Below, piece by piece: positions 1 through 5,370 of a stretch of DNA of 6,505 bases (position 1 is the stretch's first letter; every line of letters starts with the position of its first letter). The stretch covers positions 1 through 6,505 of the forward strand of contig DEUU01000117.1 of NCBI GenBank assembly GCA_002362735.1, in the 5' to 3' direction. The DNA is from Dehalococcoidia bacterium UBA3254 (lineage in GTDB: Bacteria; Chloroflexota; Dehalococcoidia; Dehalococcoidales; UBA3254). The notes under the pieces were generated by a model. That model saw only the letters and a program-made list of their open reading frames with translations. It searched no databases and was not told the origin of the DNA. Position numbers and translations under genes: made by a program.

Positions 1-233
1 CGGCCGCCGTGGAGTTCGGCGATGCGTTTGCAGATCGCCAGCCCCAGCCCCGCCCCGCCGTCTTTCTCCGTCCCTTCCTGCTCCACCCGGTAGAAACGTT
101 CGAAGATATGGGGCAGGTGCTGCGCCGGGATGCCGATGCCGGTATCGCTGACGGTGATTATAACCGTCTTCCCTTCCTGCTGCGCCGACAGGTTGACCCG
201 GCCCCCCGCCGGCGTATTCTTGGCGGCATTGTC
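1..233 (-). pseudogene. Histidine kinase ATPase-domain fragment (partial, decapitated)
   Basis: Read on the minus strand from 233 leftwards, about 77 codons stay open and contain the ordered motifs of a sensor kinase HATPase_c domain: an N-box beginning DNAAKNTP, G1 box DTGIGIP, F-box FERFYR and G2 box GAGLGLAIC. The reading frame continues past the left edge of the window. The part that should precede the N-box (sensor, HAMP, His-containing dimerisation domain) is absent: directly upstream the same frame gives a stop (TAG, plus-strand 234-236) and the sequence becomes transposase. It therefore cannot be a working kinase as seen here. GC is about 66%, far above the rest of the window, so this piece probably represents the original chromosome, or a different source DNA, next to an AT-richer island. 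It is not a duplicate of the intact kinase at 1806-3290: the motifs match but the DNA and codon use differ. Confidence 0.88.
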
Positions 234-239
234 CTATAG
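225..239. other. Junction of kinase fragment and IS4 remnant at shared GACAATGC
   Basis: On the minus strand the bases GACAATGC (plus-strand 226-233) can be read as Asp-Asn-Ala both in the kinase N-box and in the transposase motif usually written TRLKDNA; here the transposase side reads TRL-stop-DNA. To the left all sequence is GC-rich kinase; to the right all sequence is decayed transposase. The break therefore lies within or next to an 8-9 base identity, as expected of illegitimate (micro-homology) recombination. A chimeric assembly is the alternative. Confidence 0.6.
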
Positions 240-877
240 ACGTGTGTTAAAAAAGACACCAGATTTGTACTACTCGTGGAAAAGGGTGAAGTCGCAATAA
301 CCCCAGTCCATGGCTTTAATGTTGCCTTGTGGTAGCCTGGAGTTATAGTCGGCGATGACCTCAAGGGTCTTACCGTCAGTGATTACGGGGAATTTGGGTA
401 GGTAATTATCATAATTAAGCGGCAATGTAGTTTTACCGCCTCATTGATCTGGCGGAATACAGTCCAAGGGAATTAGCTCAGACAGAGATCATTGGTCGTC
501 GCATTCAAGCTGAGCGGCTTGTTCTTAAAAAACTATTTCTTTTTACCGGAGCTTTCTCTGTGATAGAGGTTCAGTAGACTAAGAACGTTGTTTGATAAAG
601 CTGGTAGGGATGGTGGGCATTTATAAAAGCCAGTGTGCTCTTGGTTGGAGTGGTACACAGTCCATAAATGATTAAGTTTATTGCAGGTGACCGCCAGTCC
701 ATCACTAATCCCGCGCAGGCTCTTCGCTTGGGCGAACTGGCAGAAAAACATGGCTACGAAATAGTCCTAGGAAGAGAAACCTTTGGTACAGAATTCTGCT
801 TGAATCTCAATGACCAGTCAGGAAAATGCATGACGTGGGATAATCAAGAGAATCTGCCCGAATTAAGTCGTGGTAGA
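226..877 (-). pseudogene. Decayed IS4-family transposase (5' two-thirds)
   Basis: Minus-strand translation, following the reading frame across shifts, gives recognisable IS4-family DDE transposase blocks in the correct order: FGQILLIIPRH (about 862-830), CTKGFSS then a stop then DYFVAM, FFCQFAQAKSLRGISDGLAV (about 749-690), CTTPTKSTLAFINAHHPYQL in a shifted frame (657-598), KNKPLSLNATTNDLCLS (about 526-476), FRQINEAVKLH, NYDNYLPKFPVITDGKTLEV, MDWGY (311-297) and GVFFNTRL. Lesions: in-frame stops at plus-strand 863-865, 818-820, 767-769, 533-535, 473-475, 270-272 and 234-236, and frameshifts near 655-660, 575-595 and 417-422. The first catalytic Asp of the LDATTI-type motif is Asn (503-505); the second Asp of the DRGY-type motif survives (306-308). 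The C-terminal part with the catalytic Glu is missing beyond 226. An in-frame ATG at 938-940 could be the old start, with a stop at 863-865 after it. This is an old, dead remnant. Confidence 0.9.
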
Positions 878-940
878 CTTTTCAGCGAGGTTCCTTTGAA
901 GTATTTGGTGTTTGGTGATGCTTTCACCGTGATACTTCAT
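226..940 (-). mobile_element. IS4-family insertion sequence remnant
   Basis: The element is defined only by its decayed transposase gene. Its downstream end was lost at the junction near 226-233. The upstream end should lie somewhere beyond 877-940, but I could not identify a terminal inverted repeat or a target-site duplication there, so the right boundary is approximate. Confidence 0.6.
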
Positions 941-1008
941 GAAATCTCTTTTTTCTCTCTATTTCCTTATGGTGATTTTAGACAATGAAGATTCTATATA
1001 TGAAATTC

Positions 1009-1038
1009 TTGACTTATATTATTATTCAGTAATAGACT
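1009..1038 (+). promoter_or_regulatory. Possible sigma70-like promoter upstream of regulator gene
   Basis: TTGACT (1009-1014) and TAGACT (1033-1038) are separated by 18 bases, giving a good -35 and a mediocre -10. It would give a leader of about 110 bases before the response regulator. It lies near the unknown right end of the IS remnant, so it could also be an outward-facing element promoter. Confidence 0.35.
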
Positions 1039-1077
1039 TTACAGCGTGCAGGAGAGCAGAAGTCATGAAATGCCCAC

Positions 1078-1087
1078 AATTGCAATT
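1078..1087. promoter_or_regulatory. Perfect 10-base palindrome AATTGCAATT
   Basis: AATTGCAATT is its own reverse complement and lies between the two candidate promoters of the regulator gene. It could be an operator. A short AT-rich palindrome can also arise by chance, so this is a weak call. Confidence 0.25.
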
Positions 1088-1138
1088 AGCATCTCTTGTC
1101 TTTAAAAATTTTTGATTAATCGTGCATTCATGTCGGCA

Positions 1139-1147
1139 TGATATAAA
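1139..1147 (+). promoter_or_regulatory. Extended -10 (TGATATAAA) set for a leaderless start
   Basis: TG-A-TATAAA is an extended -10 element (TATAAA at 1142-1147). Transcription would be expected to begin about seven bases downstream, which is the A of the regulator ATG at 1154. No purine-rich Shine-Dalgarno sequence precedes that ATG (only AAAGATGAT). A small dyad, TCATG-TCGG-CATGA (1128-1141), abuts the element. Together these suggest a leaderless transcript. Confidence 0.4.
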
Positions 1148-1153
1148 GATGAT

Positions 1154-1831
1154 ATGAAGATACTTCTGGTCGAAGACGACAAGCCTCTATCCATGGTTAT
1201 GAAAAAAGGACTAGAACAGAGTGGCTACGCAGTCGATTGGGTCAAAGATGGTCCGTCATCATTGGAAATGGCAGAAGTGTATTCGTACGATGTAATTATC
1301 CTAGATATAGTATTACCAGGAATCGACGGATTCGAGGTCGCTGTTAAATTGCGAGAGAGAAAAATACGAAGCCCCATCTTAATGCTAACAGCCAGATATC
1401 AAGAAGCAGACAGAGTTCGAGGACTAGATAGTGGTGCTGATGACTATTTAGTAAAACCATTTAGTTATCCGGAACTCTACGCTCGAATTCGGGCACTAAT
1501 ACGAAGAGCTACCCGGACAGAGACCAATCGTATTGTGATTGGCCCCCTTGTTTTGGATTCAACTTTCAGAACAGTTACATATAATGGTTTGCTGATAGCA
1601 TTGACTTCAAAAGAATACTCAATCCTAGAATACCTTATCATCAATCGCAACGGGATAGTTACTCGCGAAATGCTTGAGGAGCATCTCTGGGATAGCGAGC
1701 ACGGTACCTTTTCCAATGTTATCGATGTGTTGTTAAGCCGGATACGGCGAAAGCTTTGCCCGGAAGACAAGGAAGCCATCATACATACAGTTAAGGGGCT
1801 AGGATATGTCGTTAAAAATGAAAAGCCTTAG
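1154..1831 (+). CDS. OmpR/PhoB-family response regulator
   Basis: The 225-residue product has the two-domain structure and length of OmpR-family regulators. The receiver domain (about 1-115) shows the acidic pair D8/D9, the phospho-acceptor D51 in an ILDIVLPGIDG context, T79 and K101 (LVKPF). The winged-helix domain (about 126-221) has the SKEYSILEYL helix, a probable recognition helix at 187-201 (NVIDVLLSRIRRKL) and the wing HTVKGLGYVV. All phosphorylation residues are present, so it should be functional. It is expected to be phosphorylated by the kinase whose gene overlaps its 3' end by 26 bases, and then to bind promoter DNA in the cytoplasm. ATG 1154 gives the canonical N-terminus MKILLVEDD; it lacks a convincing ribosome-binding site and may be leaderless. 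Its targets are unknown; the secreted protein and the GerE/caspase-like unit downstream are the obvious candidates by position. Confidence 0.95.
   Translation: MKILLVEDDKPLSMVMKKGLEQSGYAVDWVKDGPSSLEMAEVYSYDVIILDIVLPGIDGFEVAVKLRERKIRSPILMLTARYQEADRVRGLDSGADDYLVKPFSYPELYARIRALIRRATRTETNRIVIGPLVLDSTFRTVTYNGLLIALTSKEYSILEYLIINRNGIVTREMLEEHLWDSEHGTFSNVIDVLLSRIRRKLCPEDKEAIIHTVKGLGYVVKNEKP
1793..1798 (+). promoter_or_regulatory. Ribosome-binding site fixing the kinase start
   Basis: AAGGGG lies seven bases before ATG 1806, inside the end of the regulator gene. This favours 1806 over the in-frame ATG at 1818 and supports translational coupling of the pair. Confidence 0.6.
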
Positions 1832-3290
1832 TATCAAACTAACGGTTCTGTTTGTATTATCGATCCTTGTAGTTGTTAGCTTGAGCATGGGTTTAACCGA
1901 GTATAGAAGAAACCAGATTGATACCTGGGCGGCGTTGCGCGAATCGGAGAAGGGTCCTGCTTTGATAAATGGAGTAAAGCCTGGTGAAATCGACACGAGT
2001 CATTTGTTCAATAATCCAGAGTATAGTCTTGACTCAAGGGACATACAAAATGAATTGCCAGATTTCAAGCCAGTCCTTGGAATCGTAAAGGGCTTGTCAA
2101 ATATTAGTAGTTCAATCGATGGTCCATTCTGGTTCTACAATGAGGAATACTTTAGTATCACTTACGATGTGACTGAAACTAATTCTGGTTCTAGTTATAT
2201 AATAGGACCATTCCTAATTTCTAAGAACTTGTTCCCTGCAACGATAGCGGCCTTTTCGGATCCAAATCTTGGAACGAAACGTTTGAATCAACTGTATTAT
2301 CGCATCGTTCCTGAATATGATAACATGGTGTTCTTGGTTTCCATGAATAACAATGTATTTCCAGTTAAAGACTGGGTAGACGCGTTTTTGTCCGACATAA
2401 AATCCGCTCTTCCGATAGTCTTTATCGGTTCGGTCATATTCGGAATGTTGACTTCTTTAATAGCAACCGTTCCTCTAACTAAAATCACCTCAGCTACGGA
2501 GAGACTGAGCCATTCTGACATGAAAAGTAGGGTTAATTTTAAGTCAGTAGATGAGATTGGACGTCTAGCCAGGTCATTCAATACTATGGCTGACAGACTA
2601 GAAAACTCGTTTAATACTCAGAAATTATTTGTATCCGATGCTGCTCATGAGCTTAGAACTCCATTAGCTTCAATGAAGGCATTGATAACAACCGAACTGG
2701 CTTCGCCGAGAGAGTGTATGGAGAAACAAGAATTATTGAGTTTCTTGTTAGCAAGAGTAAAGGATCTGGAAGGAATAGTGAACGACCTCCTGTTTCTATC
2801 ACGGGTTGACGAGGGAAAGTTCAATTTATCAATGGGTACTTTTGACCTTTCAGCTACTGTGACCGAATCAGAAGAAGCTTTCAGATATCTCTTCGAAGCC
2901 AAAGGCATACGCTTTGTTTCTCAAGTGGAGCCAGGACTGAGTATTCGAGGTGAACGAAAGATGATGCTTCGAGTTCTGTCTAACCTTCTTGACAATGCTG
3001 GAAAAAACACTCCTACCGGAGGTACTATATCTCTTACCGCTACGCGAAGTGGAGCTGATATTGTTATTTCCGTAGCGGATAATGGCCCCGGAATATCTAG
3101 TGAAAATATAGCACATGTCTTCGAGCGTTTTTACAGATTACCAGGTCAGCAGGAAGGGAGTGGTTATGGACTCGGCCTTGCTATTGCCAAGAGTATTATA
3201 AATGCCGCCAATGGACAGATATCCTTGAGAAGCGAAAAAGGCCACGGCAGTACTTTCCTAGTCCAATTGCCTCAATGCCCTAGTTTATGA
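1806..3290 (+). CDS. Membrane sensor histidine kinase (HAMP, HisKA, HATPase)
   Basis: The 494-residue product has a complete transmembrane kinase layout. Membrane segment 1 is about residues 10-30; an extracytoplasmic sensor region of about 165 residues (31-198), which I do not recognise, follows; membrane segment 2 is about 201-223; HAMP is about 224-272. The dimerisation helix carries H281 in AAHELRTPLASM. The ATPase domain has N-box N393 with LLDNAGKNTP, G1 DNGPG (425-429), F-box FERFYR (439-444) and G2 GYGLGLAIA (453-461). Every catalytic motif is intact, so it should autophosphorylate and pass phosphate to D51 of the overlapping regulator. The sensor region is rich in aromatic and Asn/Ser residues and has no cysteine, so disulfide sensing is unlikely. 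The signal is unknown. The nearby genes encode exported products, so an envelope or extracellular cue is a reasonable inference. Confidence 0.95.
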   Translation: MSLKMKSLSIKLTVLFVLSILVVVSLSMGLTEYRRNQIDTWAALRESEKGPALINGVKPGEIDTSHLFNNPEYSLDSRDIQNELPDFKPVLGIVKGLSNISSSIDGPFWFYNEEYFSITYDVTETNSGSSYIIGPFLISKNLFPATIAAFSDPNLGTKRLNQLYYRIVPEYDNMVFLVSMNNNVFPVKDWVDAFLSDIKSALPIVFIGSVIFGMLTSLIATVPLTKITSATERLSHSDMKSRVNFKSVDEIGRLARSFNTMADRLENSFNTQKLFVSDAAHELRTPLASMKALITTELASPRECMEKQELLSFLLARVKDLEGIVNDLLFLSRVDEGKFNLSMGTFDLSATVTESEEAFRYLFEAKGIRFVSQVEPGLSIRGERKMMLRVLSNLLDNAGKNTPTGGTISLTATRSGADIVISVADNGPGISSENIAHVFERFYRLPGQQEGSGYGLGLAIAKSIINAANGQISLRSEKGHGSTFLVQLPQCPSL

Positions 3291-3325
3291 TTTCGTACTT
3301 ATTATTCATTCTATGCTAAAAACTG

Positions 3326-3359
3326 AAATAAGATACACCTTCAGATTGAGTTCTTATTT
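3326..3359 (+). terminator. Weak AT-rich inverted repeat after the kinase gene
   Basis: AAATAAGA (3326-3333) and TCTTATTT (3352-3359) are perfect complements with an 18-base loop, and a T-rich stretch follows (TTTTGGATTTTT). The AT-only stem and large loop make it a poor intrinsic terminator, but it is the only candidate behind the two-component operon. Confidence 0.25.
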
Positions 3360-3486
3360 TGGATTTTTCGGCAACAAGGTCTCTTCCTCACAAATTTTAA
3401 CGCAACACTTCCGTAACTAAGGTTCTCAGATTCGGCAGACCAGGAACCCTGCATACAAAATACCAGCCACGAAACAGATGAGGTCG

Positions 3487-3515
3487 GCTGGAGGAATAGA
3501 AATAAGGACTCCAGC
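3487..3515. repeat. Inverted repeat GCTGGAG/CTCCAGC in intergenic region
   Basis: GCTGGAG (3487-3493) and CTCCAGC (3509-3515) are perfect 7-base complements around a 15-base loop. The role is unknown: it could be an RNA hairpin or a protein-binding dyad with arm centres about two helical turns apart. Confidence 0.3.
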
Positions 3516-3624
3516 GTAAAATAGTTCTTGAGTCTCGCAGAATCCTACGACGGAAAAGTATTTTTCTCGTATGGGTCCTAAGACTCATGACAATTACAAG
3601 TATCAGCTTTACCATATTTATCTT

Positions 3625-3645
3625 AATTGGTTCTTGGGAACAATT
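3625..3645. promoter_or_regulatory. Dyad operator candidate upstream of secreted protein gene
   Basis: AATTGGTTC-TTGG-GAACAATT is an inverted repeat with a single unpaired G (AATT-g-GTTC against GAAC-AATT). It covers the region where a -35 box would lie, with TATAAG (3648-3653) as a -10 candidate just downstream. That position suits an activator or repressor site. Confidence 0.35.
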
Positions 3646-3653
3646 CATATAAG
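3627..3653 (+). promoter_or_regulatory. Possible promoter of secreted protein gene
   Basis: TATAAG (3648-3653) resembles a -10 box. The best upstream partner is TTGGTT (3627-3632) at a short 15-base spacing, or AATTGG (3625-3630) at 17. The poor -35 fits a promoter that needs an activator such as an OmpR-family regulator. Confidence 0.3.
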
Positions 3654-3667
3654 TTAAGTCAAATTTT

Positions 3668-3672
3668 AAGGA
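3668..3672 (+). promoter_or_regulatory. Ribosome-binding site for secreted protein
   Basis: AAGGA lies seven bases before ATG 3680 and supports that start, which also yields a complete signal peptide. Confidence 0.6.
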
Positions 3673-3679
3673 ATGTCAG

Positions 3680-4741
3680 ATGAAGATTTCAAAATCAGCA
3701 GTAGGGGTAGCTCTAGCAGCGGTCCTGCTTACTCAGGTTTGGACAATGACTCCAGTTCTTGCTCAAGATAATGGAGAACGGACATTGACTTCAGCTAATG
3801 GGTGTATTTTAATATTAAGGACGTTCGAGCAGTCTATATCCCAATCAGAAATGGATCAGATTAGAGAGACAGCCGTTAGTGATGCCATTCGTGCTAATAG
3901 CGTTCTCGCAGATATAGATAATTATCTCAAGGCCATAGCTATACCAGACCTTTCCGCTGGTGGAAGATTAGTTTCATTTGGATACAAGGTTAAGCCGGAT
4001 GGAACAACCGTTCAGTTTACTGCGGTAGCGATGAATCGTGATAGTGTTAATGGTGCGTGGGAAGACGGGGTGGAATGGTACCAAGAGAAACAGGCTGAGC
4101 CCTCAACTCCGACAGCGGTCTATAGTGCTAGAAGCCCGAATTGGGCCTATGCATCGTGGGCAGAACATACAATCTGGGATGCTCCTTACGGAAACGTTAT
4201 TGTGAATTCGTATTTCAATCGTCTCAATGACGATGGTAGCTCAACCTACGATTGGTACGGTGATTTAACATTCTTTTCTATGCAACCGGGCTATATAGTG
4301 TCTGGTAACAACTGGGAGAACCAGTATGGTTGGGCTATCCAAGGATGGGATGCATCACCGTTCGCCGATGTGTTCAATGAGTATTTGCCCAACGGTTCGA
4401 TAACAGGATCCTATAGCAATAATTGGAACATCGGAATGAGCGCTGGTTATCCTGGCTCACTCAATGCCGCTTTCAGTTGGACGTATACACAATATGACAC
4501 CTCTGAGTATTGTCAGGTGAATAGTACGACAAGGCAAGCAGTGTGGTGCCTCCAATACAACTCAGTTGCAGCCAAGAGAACAAGCGGAGGTAACCAACCT
4601 TCGAGCACCATGCGTATATACCAGCCTACTGCCGGTTATGGACAATGCAGCATTGTCAACCATAATGGTGTGGGGAGGTTCTATAACGGCTCCCACACAC
4701 ACGATACTCAAGGCGGGTTTACCTGGGCTGTATTCTACTAA
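3680..4741 (+). CDS. Secreted beta-rich protein of unknown family
   Basis: I do not recognise this 353-residue protein. A clear Sec signal peptide opens it: Lys residues at 2 and 5, a hydrophobic core at about 7-20, and probable cleavage after TPVLA at residue 28. An N-terminal region (about 30-140) contains a helix-like stretch around 50-90. The rest (about 150-353) is dominated by short beta-like segments rich in Trp, Tyr, Asn, Ser and Gly, for example WAYASWAEHTIWDAPYGN (155-172), DDGSSTYDWYGD (184-195) and NAAFSWTYTQYD (262-273). Four cysteines (42, 278, 290, 323) could form two disulfides outside the cell. No catalytic motif, lipobox, sorting signal or membrane anchor is visible, so it is likely released. 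The alternating pattern near 240-272 vaguely recalls beta-pore or lectin-like folds, but this is only an impression. The gene has its own ribosome-binding site, follows a 389-base regulatory gap, and ends with tandem stops TAA TAG before a strong hairpin, so it is probably monocistronic and controlled by the adjacent two-component system. Confidence 0.85.
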   Translation: MKISKSAVGVALAAVLLTQVWTMTPVLAQDNGERTLTSANGCILILRTFEQSISQSEMDQIRETAVSDAIRANSVLADIDNYLKAIAIPDLSAGGRLVSFGYKVKPDGTTVQFTAVAMNRDSVNGAWEDGVEWYQEKQAEPSTPTAVYSARSPNWAYASWAEHTIWDAPYGNVIVNSYFNRLNDDGSSTYDWYGDLTFFSMQPGYIVSGNNWENQYGWAIQGWDASPFADVFNEYLPNGSITGSYSNNWNIGMSAGYPGSLNAAFSWTYTQYDTSEYCQVNSTTRQAVWCLQYNSVAAKRTSGGNQPSSTMRIYQPTAGYGQCSIVNHNGVGRFYNGSHTHDTQGGFTWAVFY

Positions 4742-4769
4742 TAGTATCGTTTCACAATTTTGGGTATTA

Positions 4770-4796
4770 GTGCCCCGGAATTCTATTCCGGGGCAC
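4770..4796 (+). terminator. Strong GC-rich hairpin after secreted protein gene
   Basis: GTGCCCCGGAA (4770-4780) and TTCCGGGGCAC (4786-4796) pair perfectly over 11 bases with a 5-base loop, 28 bases after the stop codon. This is by far the strongest stem in the window. No run of T follows directly (GCTATTCTGGG comes next; CCTTTT is about 16 bases away). It may act as a terminator, possibly bidirectional or inefficient, or as a 3' stabilising structure. Confidence 0.7.
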
Positions 4797-5021
4797 GCTA
4801 TTCTGGGAAAATCCTTTTATCCATCACTTGTCTAATAAACTTCTAGACGGTCGATTAATCAGGTCGTGTCTTATTTGCTTAGACTCTTTCATAAGTGGTA
4901 TGTTTCCTTCTTCCATGCTACTAGTCTGTTGAAGAGTTGAAAACAGCCTTCAGCTTATTTAGAACACTATCGTTCATATTGTATTCACTTGTCCATGATA
5001 AGCTGAGCAAGCAAGAGGATA

Positions 5022-5038
5022 GACAATGGATAATTGTC
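5022..5038. promoter_or_regulatory. Perfect 17-base dyad GACAAT-N5-ATTGTC overlapping -35
   Basis: GACAAT (5022-5027) and ATTGTC (5033-5038) are exact complements around GGATA. The right arm overlaps the putative -35 box TTGTCA (5034-5039), a typical position for a repressor or class II activator site. The GerE-type protein encoded downstream, which would bind as a dimer, or the OmpR-type regulator are candidate binders. Confidence 0.4.
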
Positions 5039-5061
5039 AATAATAAACGGGACTTTATCAA
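5034..5061 (+). promoter_or_regulatory. Putative sigma70-like promoter for GerE/caspase-like unit
   Basis: TTGTCA (5034-5039, five of six consensus positions) and TATCAA (5056-5061, four of six) are 16 bases apart. A start near 5068 would give a leader of about 75 bases. Confidence 0.4.
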
Positions 5062-5128
5062 TAACATAGGCCCTCATTTCTCAACTTCTCTCTTGACTGG
5101 TTGCGACCACAACAATCCTCGTGGAAGA

Positions 5129-5134
5129 GGAGGG
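5129..5134 (+). promoter_or_regulatory. Ribosome-binding site deciding the GerE-type start
   Basis: GGAGGG lies seven bases before ATG 5142. The in-frame GTG 5121 and ATG 5136 are upstream of or too close to it, so 5142 is preferred. Confidence 0.7.
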
Positions 5135-5141
5135 AATGTTA

Positions 5142-5357
5142 ATGAACAGACACCTTTGTGAGTTGACCCCTAGAGAGTATGATGTTTTGCAGTTGATAAG
5201 CTATGGGAAGGCAAATATCGAGATCGCAGATGAACTAGAAATCAAAGAGAAAACTGTCAAGAATCATATAAATGCAATATACTCCAAGCTTAATTTCACG
5301 AACCGATATCAAGCAATTGTATATTGCTTAACCAAACTCGATAACTTGAGTAAATAA
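5142..5357 (+). CDS. Stand-alone GerE/LuxR-type HTH regulator
   Basis: The product from the preferred start is 71 residues and consists almost only of a GerE/LuxR-type helix-turn-helix, like the small spore regulator GerE in size. Family-typical residues are in place: LTPREYDVL (8-16), G22, N25, EIAD (27-30), TVKNHI (38-43) and KLNFTNR (49-55). The recognition helix is about 36-51. There is no receiver, autoinducer-binding or other sensory domain, so activity must depend on its own level or a partner. It probably binds DNA as a dimer. The next gene starts 13 bases after its stop and no terminator intervenes, so the two are very likely co-transcribed. The dyad at 5022-5038 is a plausible autoregulatory site. 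It could be a downstream tier of the two-component pair at 1154-3290; that is inference. A start at GTG 5121 would add seven residues. Confidence 0.9.
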   Translation: MNRHLCELTPREYDVLQLISYGKANIEIADELEIKEKTVKNHINAIYSKLNFTNRYQAIVYCLTKLDNLSK

Positions 5358-5360
5358 GGA
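5356..5360 (+). promoter_or_regulatory. Ribosome-binding site of caspase-like gene
   Basis: AAGGA overlaps the stop of the GerE-type gene (TAA at 5355-5357) and lies ten bases before ATG 5371 across an AT-rich spacer. The arrangement suits coupled translation. Confidence 0.5.
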
Positions 5361-5370
5361 TAAAATTTTT

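Larger units (their letters stand above)
3291..3679 (+). other. 389-base non-coding region between kinase and secreted protein genes
   Basis: No credible gene is seen on either strand; the longest minus-strand reading (3397-3648) has Arg-rich, low-complexity composition and no recognisable motif. The region holds an AT-rich inverted repeat just after the kinase stop, a small GC-rich hairpin, and a dyad with a promoter-like sequence just ahead of the next gene. The length suggests the secreted protein is transcribed from its own regulated promoter. Confidence 0.6.
4797..5141 (+). other. 345-base non-coding region upstream of GerE-type gene
   Basis: An open frame beginning at a TTG (4937-5161) crosses this stretch, but it lacks a ribosome-binding site and any recognisable motif and overlaps the next gene out of frame, so I treat it as non-coding. 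The first 220 bases show nothing beyond AT-rich sequence. The last part contains a perfect dyad, a promoter-like pair and a strong ribosome-binding site. Confidence 0.55.

Noticed and set aside
9..239. 76-codon plus-strand open frame at the left edge
   Set aside because: Antisense shadow of the histidine kinase ATPase motifs, open only because of high GC.
158..364. 68-codon minus-strand open frame spanning the junction
   Set aside because: It is in a different frame from both the kinase fragment and the transposase motifs and simply bridges the junction.
668..988. 106-codon plus-strand open frame in the left region
   Set aside because: Most of it is exactly antisense to the legible transposase motifs on the minus strand; it has no ribosome-binding site and no family features.
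1..3290. Kinase fragment as a recent duplicate of the intact kinase, recombined at GACAATGC
   Set aside because: The two share family motifs and the 8 bases, but surrounding DNA and composition differ strongly; the transposase side gives a better explanation of the join.
3397..3648. 83-codon minus-strand open frame in the gap before the secreted gene
   Set aside because: Arg-rich without domain signature, and no ribosome-binding site; it would run head-on away from the secreted gene. Kept as non-coding.
4566..4835. 89-codon plus-strand open frame overlapping the end of the secreted protein
   Set aside because: Shadow frame of the secreted gene running through the terminator hairpin.
4937..5161. 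74-codon plus-strand open frame starting at TTG before the GerE-type gene
   Set aside because: No ribosome-binding site, unusual start, overlaps the well-supported gene at 5142 out of frame, and spans the dyad and promoter candidates.
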